Below, one piece after another: positions 36,191 through 45,410 of a stretch of 57,461 nucleotides of DNA. Position 1 is the first letter of the stretch. The number at the start of each line of letters is the position of its first letter. The notes below the pieces were generated by a model, which was given only the letters and a program-made list of their open reading frames with translations, had not been told where the DNA came from and searched no databases. This stretch comes from Flavobacteriales bacterium (GTDB taxonomy: Bacteria > Bacteroidota > Bacteroidia > Flavobacteriales_D > Crocinitomicaceae), in NCBI GenBank assembly GCA_947447525.1, contig CANFJL010000014.1, positions 1 to 57,461 on the forward strand, given 5' to 3'. The translations under genes were made by a program, and so were the position numbers.

Positions 36191-38662
36191 ATGACTTTTT
36201 TTAAGGTTACTACTTTTATTTCTGTTCTCTTATTTTCAATAAATTCAATCGCGCAGCAAGAATTAACTTGGGAATTTTATCATCCTATTAAAAAAGAATG
36301 GTACTCCTTTGGTAGAGCGGGAAGTATTCAAGAGAAATTAATAGCAAGTGGAGCATTGCCCGATCCTTTCTATGGAGAAAATGAAAAGGAATTTCAATGG
36401 ATTGAAGATTATGTATGGCAATTCAGAAGCACTTTTTATCTCACTGAAAAGGAAGCAACAGCAGAAAGTTTGCTTTTAAATTTCTCAAATTTGGACACTT
36501 ATGGATCTGTTGAAATCAATGGCAACTTTCTTGGGAACACCATTAATTTTTTTCATCCCTATAATTTTGAGATAAAATCACTAGTTCATGCAGGTTACAA
36601 TACAATTGCTGTATCTATTACACCTCCGGTATTGTATCATAAAGATAAATACGAACAAGAAGACTTTCATTATCCAGCCCCTAATGATCCTGCAAAAATT
36701 AAAGCTGCTCCCTTAAGTCGTAAGCCTCAATATCAATTTGGTTGGGATTGGACTTTGCGCATGAATACTATTGGATTTTCTAAGCCTGTTCAAATCATCC
36801 CTGCTAGAACTAATGGGATTCAGTCTTGTGTAGTGAACACCTTATATCAGGCAAGTAATACCGCTACTTTGTTGTATATTTTGGAAACTAAATCAGCTTT
36901 AAAAGATGGATCAATTTCATCAACTTTATTTGGTAAACATCCTCTATTGGTCGATTCACTGACTGACAATCATTTTCAATTTGATTTTCAAATGGAAAAT
37001 CCTAAGTTGTGGTGGCCAGTCGGTTTTGGAGATCCCTATTTGTATCGCGACACCATTCGCTTACTGGATGCCAAGGGCGAAGTGCTCGATCAATATATTA
37101 TTGACTTTGGGATTCGAACGGCTCAATTGGTGCAAACAAAAGATGAATGGGGAACTTCATATGAATTTCATGTAAACGATGTTCCAATTTTTTGTAAAGG
37201 CGCTAATTACATTCCACAATCCGTTTTTCCTGCTGCAGTAAAGGATGCGGAAATAATAAAAATGATCGACCAAATGCTTGCTGCAAATTTTAATATGGTG
37301 CGTATTTGGGGAGGAGGGTATTATCCAGATGATATTTTCTACAAAACCTGTGATCAAAAAGGAATTTTAGTTTGGCAAGATTTAATGTTTGCTTGTGCTA
37401 TGTATCCAGGGGATACTGCTTTTTTATATAATGTAGCAGCGGAATTAAATCATCAAATCCCGAGAATAAGTGCACACCCATCTGTTATCCTCATAAATGG
37501 AAATAATGAAGTAGATGTAGCCTGGAAAAATTGGGGTTTTCAGCTTCAATATGCGTTAAATGAAAAGAATCAAAAAGTAATTGAAAAAGCATATGATGAT
37601 TTATTTCATAAGCTAGCCAACAAAGTCATCTCCAAATGGACTACTACTTCTTACATTCACACCTCTCCTTTAAGTAATTGGGGCAAGGAGGAATACTATA
37701 ATGAGGGATCACAACATTATTGGGGCGTTTGGCATGGTTCTGATCCCATGTCTGATTTAGTAAAAAATATTGGGAGATTTAATGCAGAATATGGCTTCCA
37801 AAGTTTCCCTGAATACAGTACTTTAACTACTTTCTCAGATAAAAAAGACTGGTCGCTTTCTTCAAAAGTAATGAAGCACCATCAAAAAAGTTATGTTGGA
37901 AATGGCATGATTGAAAAACATGCTAAGTTACTTTATGGTCCAACGGATAATTTTGAAGAGTTTGTCTATCGTTCTCAGTTGACGCAAGCGTTTGCTATTT
38001 CATCTGCTATCCAAGCACATCGTTTGGATGCTCCACGATGCATGGGGAGTTTGTATTGGCAACTAAATGACTGCTGGTCTGCACCTACTTGGTCAAGTAT
38101 TGATTATTTCGGAAACTGGAAGGCACTTCATTATGCTGTTCGCGAAGATTTTAGACCCCTCACGGTGTTGAAAAAATCAGATGCTAAAGGAAATGTTCAA
38201 TTGTTCTTAAAATCGGACGACCCCAAAAGTTCTGAGCGCGCTACTCAAGTTAATATTGATGTCTATTCATTAGACGGTAAATTGGTTTCAAGTAAATTGG
38301 AAAAATTAGGGATTGCTTATCAAGAACAAATTTCTTTAGGGAGTTTTAAGCAGCAAAACCAAGTGGTCAAAGTAAGGGTCAATGGTTATGAAAGAACTTT
38401 CCTGTTAAGTAAACAAAAGTCTTTTCAGGGAAATGTAAAAGCGTATGTAACTATAAAGCTAAATGATATAGATACGATTAATAAAACAGCCGTCATTGAA
38501 ATCAATAATGATAAATTTTTAGCTGATTTTTGGTTGTATTCCATGCAGTTGGGAGTCCGCTTTGACAACAATTTCATCCAACTTTTACCCGGAACACATT
38601 CAATAAAAATTTCATTTGAAAAAACGCCAGATTTAAGAGATTTTGGTTTTAAGTATAGATAA
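36191..38662 (+). CDS. Glycoside hydrolase family 2, beta-mannosidase-like
   Basis: 823 aa with a signal peptide (MTFFKVTTFISVLLFSINSIAQ). The N-terminal jelly-roll domain includes NLDTYGSVEINGNFLG, and the TIM barrel carries the acid/base glutamate in NGNNEVDVAW and the nucleophile glutamate in NAEYGFQSFP. PRCMGSLYWQLNDCW near the barrel end is typical of beta-mannosidases. It would remove terminal beta-mannose units, for instance from N-glycan cores or mannans. It follows the asparaginase-like gene by 49 nt; no SusC/SusD pair is present, so this is not a classic polysaccharide utilisation locus. Confidence 0.9.
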   Translation: MTFFKVTTFISVLLFSINSIAQQELTWEFYHPIKKEWYSFGRAGSIQEKLIASGALPDPFYGENEKEFQWIEDYVWQFRSTFYLTEKEATAESLLLNFSNLDTYGSVEINGNFLGNTINFFHPYNFEIKSLVHAGYNTIAVSITPPVLYHKDKYEQEDFHYPAPNDPAKIKAAPLSRKPQYQFGWDWTLRMNTIGFSKPVQIIPARTNGIQSCVVNTLYQASNTATLLYILETKSALKDGSISSTLFGKHPLLVDSLTDNHFQFDFQMENPKLWWPVGFGDPYLYRDTIRLLDAKGEVLDQYIIDFGIRTAQLVQTKDEWGTSYEFHVNDVPIFCKGANYIPQSVFPAAVKDAEIIKMIDQMLAANFNMVRIWGGGYYPDDIFYKTCDQKGILVWQDLMFACAMYPGDTAFLYNVAAELNHQIPRISAHPSVILINGNNEVDVAWKNWGFQLQYALNEKNQKVIEKAYDDLFHKLANKVISKWTTTSYIHTSPLSNWGKEEYYNEGSQHYWGVWHGSDPMSDLVKNIGRFNAEYGFQSFPEYSTLTTFSDKKDWSLSSKVMKHHQKSYVGNGMIEKHAKLLYGPTDNFEEFVYRSQLTQAFAISSAIQAHRLDAPRCMGSLYWQLNDCWSAPTWSSIDYFGNWKALHYAVREDFRPLTVLKKSDAKGNVQLFLKSDDPKSSERATQVNIDVYSLDGKLVSSKLEKLGIAYQEQISLGSFKQQNQVVKVRVNGYERTFLLSKQKSFQGNVKAYVTIKLNDIDTINKTAVIEINNDKFLADFWLYSMQLGVRFDNNFIQLLPGTHSIKISFEKTPDLRDFGFKYR

Positions 38663-38716
38663 TTTATAAAATTATTAATTTCAAAAAATATATAGTTTTC
38701 TTTAAAGCAGAAAATG

Positions 38717-38880
38717 GTGCTAAAGCACAATAGGAAGAATATAATATTGTAGTTTGGCTAAAGCCAAACTGAATAGATAATTATTAAATATTCTGTTAAG
38801 TATCTCTTGAGCTTGCTTTAAGTAAGCAAATAAAAAGAAATAAAAGATTGAATCTATTGAGCTTGCTTCTAAGCAAGCTA
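38717..38880. repeat. REP-like hairpin cluster related to the transposase-linked array
   Basis: Contains four small palindromes: GTGCTAAAGCAC (38717-38728), AGTTTGGCTAAAGCCAAACT (38751-38770), a TTGCTT/AAGCAA pair (38813-38829) and AGCTTGCTTCTAAGCAAGCT (38860-38879). The same hairpin types, in the same order of TTGAGCTTGC units and AAAGATTGAATCTATTGAGC connectors, recur at 44.3-44.9 kb beside an IS200-type transposase gene. Confidence 0.85.
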
Positions 38881-38926
38881 TAAATTGAAGAGCTTAGCAT
38901 AAAAAAAATTAGTTGATAAAATTATG

Positions 38927-38934
38927 TATATTTG
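38927..38934 (+). promoter_or_regulatory. Candidate -7 box of the adhesin/SprF operon
   Basis: TATATTTG matches TAnnTTTG, about 60 nt before the start codon. A TTG is 11 nt upstream, too close for a normal -33 element. Confidence 0.35.
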
Positions 38935-38994
38935 ATACTTAATACTTTGGAAATGAAAAAGATGAATTTTCATTTTTAATTAAAATCAAATCAA

Positions 38995-41900
38995 ATGAAA
39001 TTTATTTATTCCTTCACCTTTATTTTTTTAATTGCAATTCAAGGTTTTTCTCAAAATCCTATTCAAGCGAAATGGACTGTTGAAAATTCAAAAAATAAGA
39101 GTTTTGTTGAGAATTTAGGTCAATTTGATAGGGAGGAAACCTATGCAACAGGTAAAATTAAGTTTGCTATTGATTTTGGTTCAACTAAAATATTTTTTGG
39201 TGAAAAAGGTATTGCTTACAACTTTTTAGAAATTCAAAAAAAGTCAAGGGATGAGCGGGCAGAAATCATGAATGCAGATGTGAAAACTTTTGATGAACAC
39301 AAACAAAAAGAAAGACTTGCAGGAAAGTTTTTAGTGAAGTCAGATCAAATTAACATGTCATGGGAACAAGCTTCTGAAAGTGTTCAAATAAGTGGGATGC
39401 ATCCGACCCATGATTATCATAGTTATACCTATCGAGATCAAAACAACCAATCTAAAAATATTAACTATGTTAAGGGATTTGAATACATTATTTATAAAAA
39501 TATTTATCCTAACATTGATATTAAATATGAGGTTCATCCAATAATTGGTGTTAAATACGCATTCATTTTACATGCAGGAGCAGATCCTTCTTTGATAAAA
39601 ATGATCTATGATAGAGATCTTACCATTAAGGATGGTGCACTTCATATTCCTACTTTATTCGGTGATATTATTGATCATGCTCCGATTACATTTTACGAGG
39701 ATAATAAGACAAAGGAAATAGTTTCTCATTATATGTTAAAGAATAATCAAATCACCTTCGAACTTTCTTCCTATGACAATAATCAAAGTATTGTAATCGA
39801 CCCTTGGGTTCAAACTCCGGTATTCCCCTTAAATTGGGATTGTGTTTGGGAGCTAGATACTGATGCTGCAGGCAATGTCTACATTATAGGGGGAGTTGAT
39901 CCATTGCAATTAAAAAAATATAATAATGCTGGTGTGTTGCAATGGTCTTATGATACACCTTATGATACCACACAATGGTTAGGCACCATGGCTACCGACG
40001 ATTTAGGTAACTCTTATGTAACCAATGGAACGAATTATGAAATCCTAAAAGTAAATTCAGCAGGTGCTTTAGTTTGGAGTAATACAGCACCAAGTGGTGG
40101 TCAAATCAGTACAGAATTTTGGAATATTGCTTTTAATTGCGATCAGACTAAATTAATAGTTGGAGGTACTGGCGGGAATTTGAATATTCATGGTAGAATA
40201 TACGAAGTGAATATGGCCAATGGAAATATCACTACTTCGGTTCAAGTGACAGCCACTGGAAGTTTGTTCAGTATCCCACCACAAATTCAAGAGGTTCGGG
40301 GTTTATCCGCCGCTCCAAATGGGAAGTATTATTTTGTTACGCTAGATACTATTGGTTATTTGAATGATAATTTAAGTCTTTGTCCCTCCGGGTCTTCTTC
40401 CCTTTATATGAAAAATCATGGGGTGAATTGGGGTTATAAAAGTGAAAACTGGAGGTACAATAATACTGGCATAAAGGTTATTCGGGCTGATGCAAATTTC
40501 GTATACCTAAATAAAGGTAATGAATTACAAAAAAGATCTCTAATAAATCTGAGTTTAATAGGAAGTGTTACCATTCCTGGTGGAGTATTGTCAGCTCCTT
40601 TTTTAAGCGATAATGTCACAGAAAATGCTGGGATTGATGTTGATAATTGTGGAAATATTTATGTGGGTTCTAAAACTGGTGTATATAAATTTAATTCAAG
40701 TTTAGTACAACAGGCTTTCTATCCAACTTCGTTTATTGTTTACGATGTACGTGTTAGTTCAGCCGGAGATGTGATTGCTTGTGGTGGAAATGGAACAAGT
40801 AGTTCCACCTCTCGAACGGGTGGTGTGCAATCATTTGCTGCTGGTGCTTGTGCAGTAATTCCAATAACTTGTTGTGATGCTACCATTTGTATGCCTCAAA
40901 GTTTATGTGATAATTCTGCTCCTGTTACCTTAACACCTGCTGTTACTGGTGGCACTTGGAGTGGACCTGGCGTTAGTGCTAACGGTGTTTTCAGTCCAGC
41001 ACTTGTAGGACCTGGAACTTATACCATAACTTATACCTTAAGTTGTGGTTCAGAATCTATTATTATTCCAGTGAATTCATGTACTTCTATTTTGTCTGCT
41101 TGTGTTGAAGCAAATGGAACTATTTCTGCTGTCAGTGGTGTACCAACGTATTCTTGGCAGAATTCAGTAACTACCATTCCATGTATTTCAGGTCTGGGAA
41201 CTTATTGTGGGATTTTCACCGTGGCTGGAACGCCTGTAACTGCTTGGAGTACATTTGCTACTGGCGCTAATATTCCAGCTCCTGCAACTTGGCCAGTTCA
41301 ATTGCTTGATAATCTTGGGACTACGGTAACTTATGCCAATTTAGCTTCGATTCCCGCTTGTATTGTCAATCCATGTCCAACACTACAATTCAGCATTCCT
41401 TCACAAACGAATGTTTTGTGTAACGGTGCTGCAACTGGTGTTGCAACAGTATCAACTTCAGGTGGTCAAGCGCCATACTCTTATACATGGTCACCAGGAG
41501 GTTTGGTAGGGGCTACGCAAAGTAACTTATCTGCAGGAACATATGTGATCAATATTTTAGATGCAAATCAATGTCCTGGAACAGCAACGCTTAGTATTAC
41601 ACAGCCTATTGCACCTTTATCAGTAAGTCTATCAACAACGCCAAGTAATTGCGGCAACAACACTGGAAGTGCTACGGCAAATCCTTCAGGTGGCACAGGT
41701 CCTTATACCTATTTATGGTCACCAATTGGAGGAAATTCTTCTGTTGCTAATAATTTAGTAGCAGGTACTTATTCTGTAACAATTACCGATTTTAATGCTT
41801 GTCAAACTACTGGTAATGCTATTATTTCAACTAATGGTGGACCAACACTTACAATTGTTTCCACCCAAAATGTTTCTTGTTTCAATGGAACTAATGGTGC

Positions 41901-43263
41901 TGCAACAGTTTCTGCAACAGGTGGTTCTGGAACATTAACTTATTCTTGGTTGCCTGGATCTCTTACTGGCGCGACGCAAAATAGTTTGAGTGCTGGTAGT
42001 TATACTGTCACTGTAACGGATGCTAATTCTTGTTCTTCAACACTTACTTTAGTTATCACCGAACCAACTGCGCTGACGGTAACTTCCTCTAATATTATTG
42101 CTGCTAATTGTGGTGTAAATGATGGTGCCGCTACTGCTAGTGCATCTGGTGGTATTGGTAATTACAGTTATTCTTGGTCTCCTGCTGGTGGTAATCTTGC
42201 TGTGGCTTCAAATATCTCGGGTGGTTTATATCAAGTGCTTGTTACCGATGGAAACGGATGTACTTCTAGTTTGGATGTGATTGTTCCTTCTATTGGTGGA
42301 CCAACAGTTACGGTTCAGTCTTCAACAAATGTTTCTTGTTATGGATTAAGCGATGGGTCCGCCTCCATTATTGCAACTGGTGCAACTTCTCCTTATTCTT
42401 ACGTATGGTCTCCCTCTGGTGGAAATGCTTCGAATGCAAGTAATCTATCTGCCGGAACCTATAATGTGGCCGTTACCGATGCCGATGGATGTGTTGGTAC
42501 TGTTTCACTTATCATCAGTAGTCCACCACAAATTGTAGTTACAGAATCAATAACCAATACCAATTGTACTTTTTCAAATGGTCAAATAAGTACAACAGTC
42601 ACAGGTGGTTCAGGCGTCTATACTTATTTATGGTCTAACGGTCAAACTACATCATCTATTAATAATTTATCGGGTGGTTCTTATACGCTTCAAGTAACTT
42701 CTAATTCATGTAGTGTTACTGAAACCTACATTATTCAGTCTATTGGTACTTTACCCATTACAGCGACGCCTTCTACAGCAACAGTGATTGAAGGTACTTC
42801 TGTACAATTGAATGCTTATGGGGCAACAAGTTATTCTTGGACGCCCACTTTTGGTTTAAGTTGTACCACTTGTTCTAATCCAATTGCTACTCCAACTTCG
42901 ACAACAATCTACACGGTTACAGGAACTGATGCTTTTGGATGTATTGGATCTGCTGATGTGATGATTATTGTTGAGACCAATTGCAATGATATTTTTGTCC
43001 CAACAGTTTTTGCTCCAAGTGATGGTGGTCCGGTTGAAAATAATACGCTTTGTATTTTTGGAAATTGTATTGCTGAATTAAATTATTCTATTTACAATCG
43101 TTGGGGTGAGTTGGTTTTTAACACAACTGATTTATCAATTTGTTGGGACGGAACTTATAAAGACAAACCTTTAAATGCTGGAGTATTTGCATATAAATTA
43201 GTAGTAACACTTTTTGACGGTACCCGAATCTTAGATTCTGGAAATGTAACATTAGTTCGATAA
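38995..43263 (+). CDS. SprB-like cell-surface adhesin with T9SS type B sorting domain
   Basis: 1422 aa with signal peptide. An N-terminal domain (ENLGQFDREETYATGKIKFA, DUF7948-like) is followed by a beta-propeller-like region (about 39800-40860). Then come at least six SprB-type repeats at about 41390-42720, each with C-N-G/x-x-G-A-A-T, a GG-x-x-P/Y-Y-x-W-S-P core and LSAGTY-x-V-x-V-T-D-x-N-x-C. The C-terminal 90 residues (DIFVPTVFAPSDGG..., YNRWGELVF, CWDGTYKDKPLNAGVFAY) are a gliding-motility-associated CHU_C/type B sorting domain. SprB-type adhesins are exported by the T9SS and move along the surface during gliding. The SprF homologue starts 4 nt downstream. Confidence 0.9.
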   Translation: MKFIYSFTFIFLIAIQGFSQNPIQAKWTVENSKNKSFVENLGQFDREETYATGKIKFAIDFGSTKIFFGEKGIAYNFLEIQKKSRDERAEIMNADVKTFDEHKQKERLAGKFLVKSDQINMSWEQASESVQISGMHPTHDYHSYTYRDQNNQSKNINYVKGFEYIIYKNIYPNIDIKYEVHPIIGVKYAFILHAGADPSLIKMIYDRDLTIKDGALHIPTLFGDIIDHAPITFYEDNKTKEIVSHYMLKNNQITFELSSYDNNQSIVIDPWVQTPVFPLNWDCVWELDTDAAGNVYIIGGVDPLQLKKYNNAGVLQWSYDTPYDTTQWLGTMATDDLGNSYVTNGTNYEILKVNSAGALVWSNTAPSGGQISTEFWNIAFNCDQTKLIVGGTGGNLNIHGRIYEVNMANGNITTSVQVTATGSLFSIPPQIQEVRGLSAAPNGKYYFVTLDTIGYLNDNLSLCPSGSSSLYMKNHGVNWGYKSENWRYNNTGIKVIRADANFVYLNKGNELQKRSLINLSLIGSVTIPGGVLSAPFLSDNVTENAGIDVDNCGNIYVGSKTGVYKFNSSLVQQAFYPTSFIVYDVRVSSAGDVIACGGNGTSSSTSRTGGVQSFAAGACAVIPITCCDATICMPQSLCDNSAPVTLTPAVTGGTWSGPGVSANGVFSPALVGPGTYTITYTLSCGSESIIIPVNSCTSILSACVEANGTISAVSGVPTYSWQNSVTTIPCISGLGTYCGIFTVAGTPVTAWSTFATGANIPAPATWPVQLLDNLGTTVTYANLASIPACIVNPCPTLQFSIPSQTNVLCNGAATGVATVSTSGGQAPYSYTWSPGGLVGATQSNLSAGTYVINILDANQCPGTATLSITQPIAPLSVSLSTTPSNCGNNTGSATANPSGGTGPYTYLWSPIGGNSSVANNLVAGTYSVTITDFNACQTTGNAIISTNGGPTLTIVSTQNVSCFNGTNGAATVSATGGSGTLTYSWLPGSLTGATQNSLSAGSYTVTVTDANSCSSTLTLVITEPTALTVTSSNIIAANCGVNDGAATASASGGIGNYSYSWSPAGGNLAVASNISGGLYQVLVTDGNGCTSSLDVIVPSIGGPTVTVQSSTNVSCYGLSDGSASIIATGATSPYSYVWSPSGGNASNASNLSAGTYNVAVTDADGCVGTVSLIISSPPQIVVTESITNTNCTFSNGQISTTVTGGSGVYTYLWSNGQTTSSINNLSGGSYTLQVTSNSCSVTETYIIQSIGTLPITATPSTATVIEGTSVQLNAYGATSYSWTPTFGLSCTTCSNPIATPTSTTIYTVTGTDAFGCIGSADVMIIVETNCNDIFVPTVFAPSDGGPVENNTLCIFGNCIAELNYSIYNRWGELVFNTTDLSICWDGTYKDKPLNAGVFAYKLVVTLFDGTRILDSGNVTLVR

Positions 43264-43267
43264 AACT

Positions 43268-44296
43268 ATGAGAAACATGAAATTATTTTTTCTAAAATTA
43301 GCAACTTGTCTTGTATTTATATTTGTCGTTGCGATAAAATTATGGTCTCAAGATGTGCATTTTTCACAAATGGAATTTTCTCCATTAACACTTAATCCAG
43401 CTTTGGCAGGTGCTAATTCAACAGTTAACGGAGTACTCAATTACCGAAGTCAATGGAACAGTGTAGCAATTCCTTACCAAACTTTTGCGGCTTCTATAGA
43501 TGGTCGTTTTAATGAAAATAAAAGACGAAAGAATGGAATCATGGCTGGTGGGTTAAATTTTTACAATGATCAATCTGGTGACCTTAAAATCACTACCAAT
43601 ACCATGAATGTAAATCTTGCCTATCATTTAATTTTAGACAAATCTAGTACATTAGGCATGGGAATTTACACCGGTTTTGGACAAAAATCAATCAGTCCAA
43701 ATGCAGGAAGATGGACAAGTCAGTATGATGGTTCTGTTTACAATAGTGCTTTACCAAGTAATGAAACCTTTTCTTCTCCGAACTTTTCTTTCTTAGATGC
43801 TGGAGCAGGATTATTATATTCCTATAAAAAGGACAATAATATGAAATCTAAGGCCAATAAAAATGCATTTAATGTTGGTATTGCTGCGTATCATCTCAAT
43901 CGTCCAGCCAATTCTTTTCTTAATCAAAAAAGTGATCGTCTTTATGTTCGTTGGTCTATTTTTGCTAATGCAAACATTAATCTAAAGAATACAAAAGCAG
44001 CAATTTTGCCTGGCGTGTATTTTCAAAGACAAGGAAGTTCAATGGAAATTCTTTATGGTTTGTATTATAAATATCAATTAAATTCAACTTCAATTGGTGG
44101 AGGATCTAGGAAACCAACCGCTATTTATTTTGGTTTATTCAATCGTTTTAAGGATGCCCTTGCGGCTAAGTTCATGTTTGAATTGGGTTCTTATTCCACG
44201 GGATTGAGTTATGATATTAATATCTCAAAATTGAATGAGGTATCAAGAACAAAAGGAGGATTTGAATTGTTTTTGAGATACAACTTAATTCATTAA
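43268..44296 (+). CDS. PorP/SprF-family T9SS outer-membrane protein
   Basis: 342 aa with signal peptide (an internal ATG at 43277 is an alternative start). The family opening QDVHFSQMEFSPLTLNPALAG is unmistakable, and the rest is a predicted beta-barrel with many alternating hydrophobic strands. SprF proteins remain in the outer membrane and are needed for secretion or attachment of the type B substrate encoded beside them. Placement 4 nt after the adhesin supports a dedicated pair. Confidence 0.93.
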   Translation: MRNMKLFFLKLATCLVFIFVVAIKLWSQDVHFSQMEFSPLTLNPALAGANSTVNGVLNYRSQWNSVAIPYQTFAASIDGRFNENKRRKNGIMAGGLNFYNDQSGDLKITTNTMNVNLAYHLILDKSSTLGMGIYTGFGQKSISPNAGRWTSQYDGSVYNSALPSNETFSSPNFSFLDAGAGLLYSYKKDNNMKSKANKNAFNVGIAAYHLNRPANSFLNQKSDRLYVRWSIFANANINLKNTKAAILPGVYFQRQGSSMEILYGLYYKYQLNSTSIGGGSRKPTAIYFGLFNRFKDALAAKFMFELGSYSTGLSYDINISKLNEVSRTKGGFELFLRYNLIH

Positions 44297-44301
44297 ATTC
44301 A

Positions 44302-44880
44302 ATTAATAATTTAAGGTAGTAAAATAGTATTAAGAAAATTCTGTTAAATATCTATTGAGCTTTCTTTAAGTAATCAAATAATAAGAAATAAAAGATTGAA
44401 TCTATTGAGCTTGCTTTAAGTAAGCAAATAAAAATAAATAAAAGATTGAATCTATTGAGCTTGCTTTTAAGCAAGCTATCAAATAGGAAATAGCAGATTT
44501 GGCTTTAGCCAAATTTAATTCAATTCAATTCAATTAATAATTTAAGATTATAAAATAGTATTAAGAAAATTCTGTTAAGTATCTCTTGAGCTTGCATTTA
44601 AGCAAGCAATTAAAAAGAAATGAAAGATTGAATCTCTTGAGCTTGCTAAGCATTCAAAAAGAAAAAAACAGAAAATATCTCTTGAGCTTGCTAAGCATTC
44701 AAAAAGAAAAAAACAGAAAATATCTATTGAGCTTGCTAAGCATTCAAAAAGAAAAAAACAATAAATATCTATTGAGCTTGCTAAGCATTCAAAAAGAAAA
44801 AAACAATAAATATCTATTGAGCTTGCTTTTAAGCAAGCTAAAAAAAAGAAATAACAATATTGGCTTTAGCCACATTAAAT
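44302..44880. repeat. REP/BIME-like array upstream of the transposase
   Basis: Hairpins include AGCTTGCTTTTAAGCAAGCT (about 44458-44477 and 44820-44839) and TTTGGCTTTAGCCAAA (44498-44513), plus a decayed one, TTGGCTTTAGCCA, near 44860. The connector AAAGATTGAATCTATTGAGC recurs. The segment AAAATAGTATTAAGAAAATT followed by CTGTTAA occurs at about 44319 and 44548, showing a large tandem duplication. Confidence 0.85.
44641..44820 (+). repeat. Four exact-period 45-bp tandem repeats
   Basis: Units start at 44641, 44686, 44731 and 44776 with GCTTGCTAAGCATTCAAAAA. They look like derived hairpin units in which one arm has shrunk to GCTT/AAGC. The period is a multiple of three, so the array reads as an open frame of a repeated 15-residue peptide, which I take to be fortuitous. 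Confidence 0.88.
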
Positions 44881-44887
44881 AATTACT

Positions 44888-45313
44888 ATGAGTTGGGTAA
44901 GGGTATACATACACATTGTGTTCTCCACAAAAAATAGAGTGCCATTTCTTGATTCAAAAGAATTGAGAAAACAAGTATTTCAACATATCAAACAAAATGC
45001 GGCAGAAAAAGGAATTTGGCTAGATTGTGTTAATGGATATCAAGATCATGCACATTGTTTGATTTCATTAGGTAGAGAACAAACTATCAGTAAGGTGGCA
45101 CAGTTAATTAAAGGCGAATCATCATTTTGGATTAATAAAAATAAGTTGACTAAAAATAAATTTGACTGGCAAGATGATTATTGGGCTGAAAGTGTATGTC
45201 ATATCGAACGCATTAGAAAGTATATTCACAATCAAGAAGAGCATCATTCAAAAAATACATTTAAGAAGGAAATAGATAACTTTATGGTAAAGGGCGATCT
45301 GCAATCAGGGTAA
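44888..45313 (+). CDS. IS200/RAYT-like Y1 transposase (TnpA-REP-like)
   Basis: 141 aa. HUH motif DHAHCLIS near residue 56 and the catalytic tyrosine in RKYIHNQEEHH near residue 119, both typical of Y1 single-strand transposases. The opening VRVYIHIVFSTKNR is the family start. Length and the final QEEHH match the IS200-like group that includes REP-associated transposases. No second ORF (TnpB) is present. The hairpin array lies on its 5' side only, with no matching hairpins in the 100 bp downstream, which fits a resident RAYT-like gene better than a complete mobile IS200 copy. Confidence 0.88.
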   Translation: MSWVRVYIHIVFSTKNRVPFLDSKELRKQVFQHIKQNAAEKGIWLDCVNGYQDHAHCLISLGREQTISKVAQLIKGESSFWINKNKLTKNKFDWQDDYWAESVCHIERIRKYIHNQEEHHSKNTFKKEIDNFMVKGDLQSG

Positions 45314-45410
45314 GCTTGAAAAGAGAAAAAATCCAGGAGCATGGTTTTTAATCTTTAAAGTAAGGCTATTAAATTTGATTAATGGAAGGTGTTGACTGTT
45401 AATTTAAAGG

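Larger units (their letters stand above)
38663..38994. other. 332-bp gap with REP-like hairpins and a promoter
   Basis: Holds the hairpin cluster 38717-38880, described separately, then an AT-rich stretch with a candidate -7 box (TATATTTG at 38927) before the adhesin gene. No reading frame of interest. Confidence 0.7.
44297..44887. other. 591-bp gene-free region made of REP-like repeats
   Basis: Almost entirely repeats: two copies of a roughly 228-bp unit (starting near 44302 and 44531), several hairpins, and a 45-bp tandem array at 44641-44820. It leads directly into the transposase gene. Confidence 0.85.

Noticed and set aside
44641..44820. Possible CRISPR array
   Set aside because: The whole 45-bp unit repeats with no unique spacers and no cas genes are in the window.
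44586..44882. Open frame of repeated LLSLLSIQKEKN peptide
   Set aside because: It is the translation of the 45-bp tandem array, with no start context or family; the frame is open only because the period is a multiple of three.
44888..45313. Complete IS200 insertion sequence
   Set aside because: Hairpins are present only on the 5' side and no right end could be recognised, so a complete mobile copy is not claimed.
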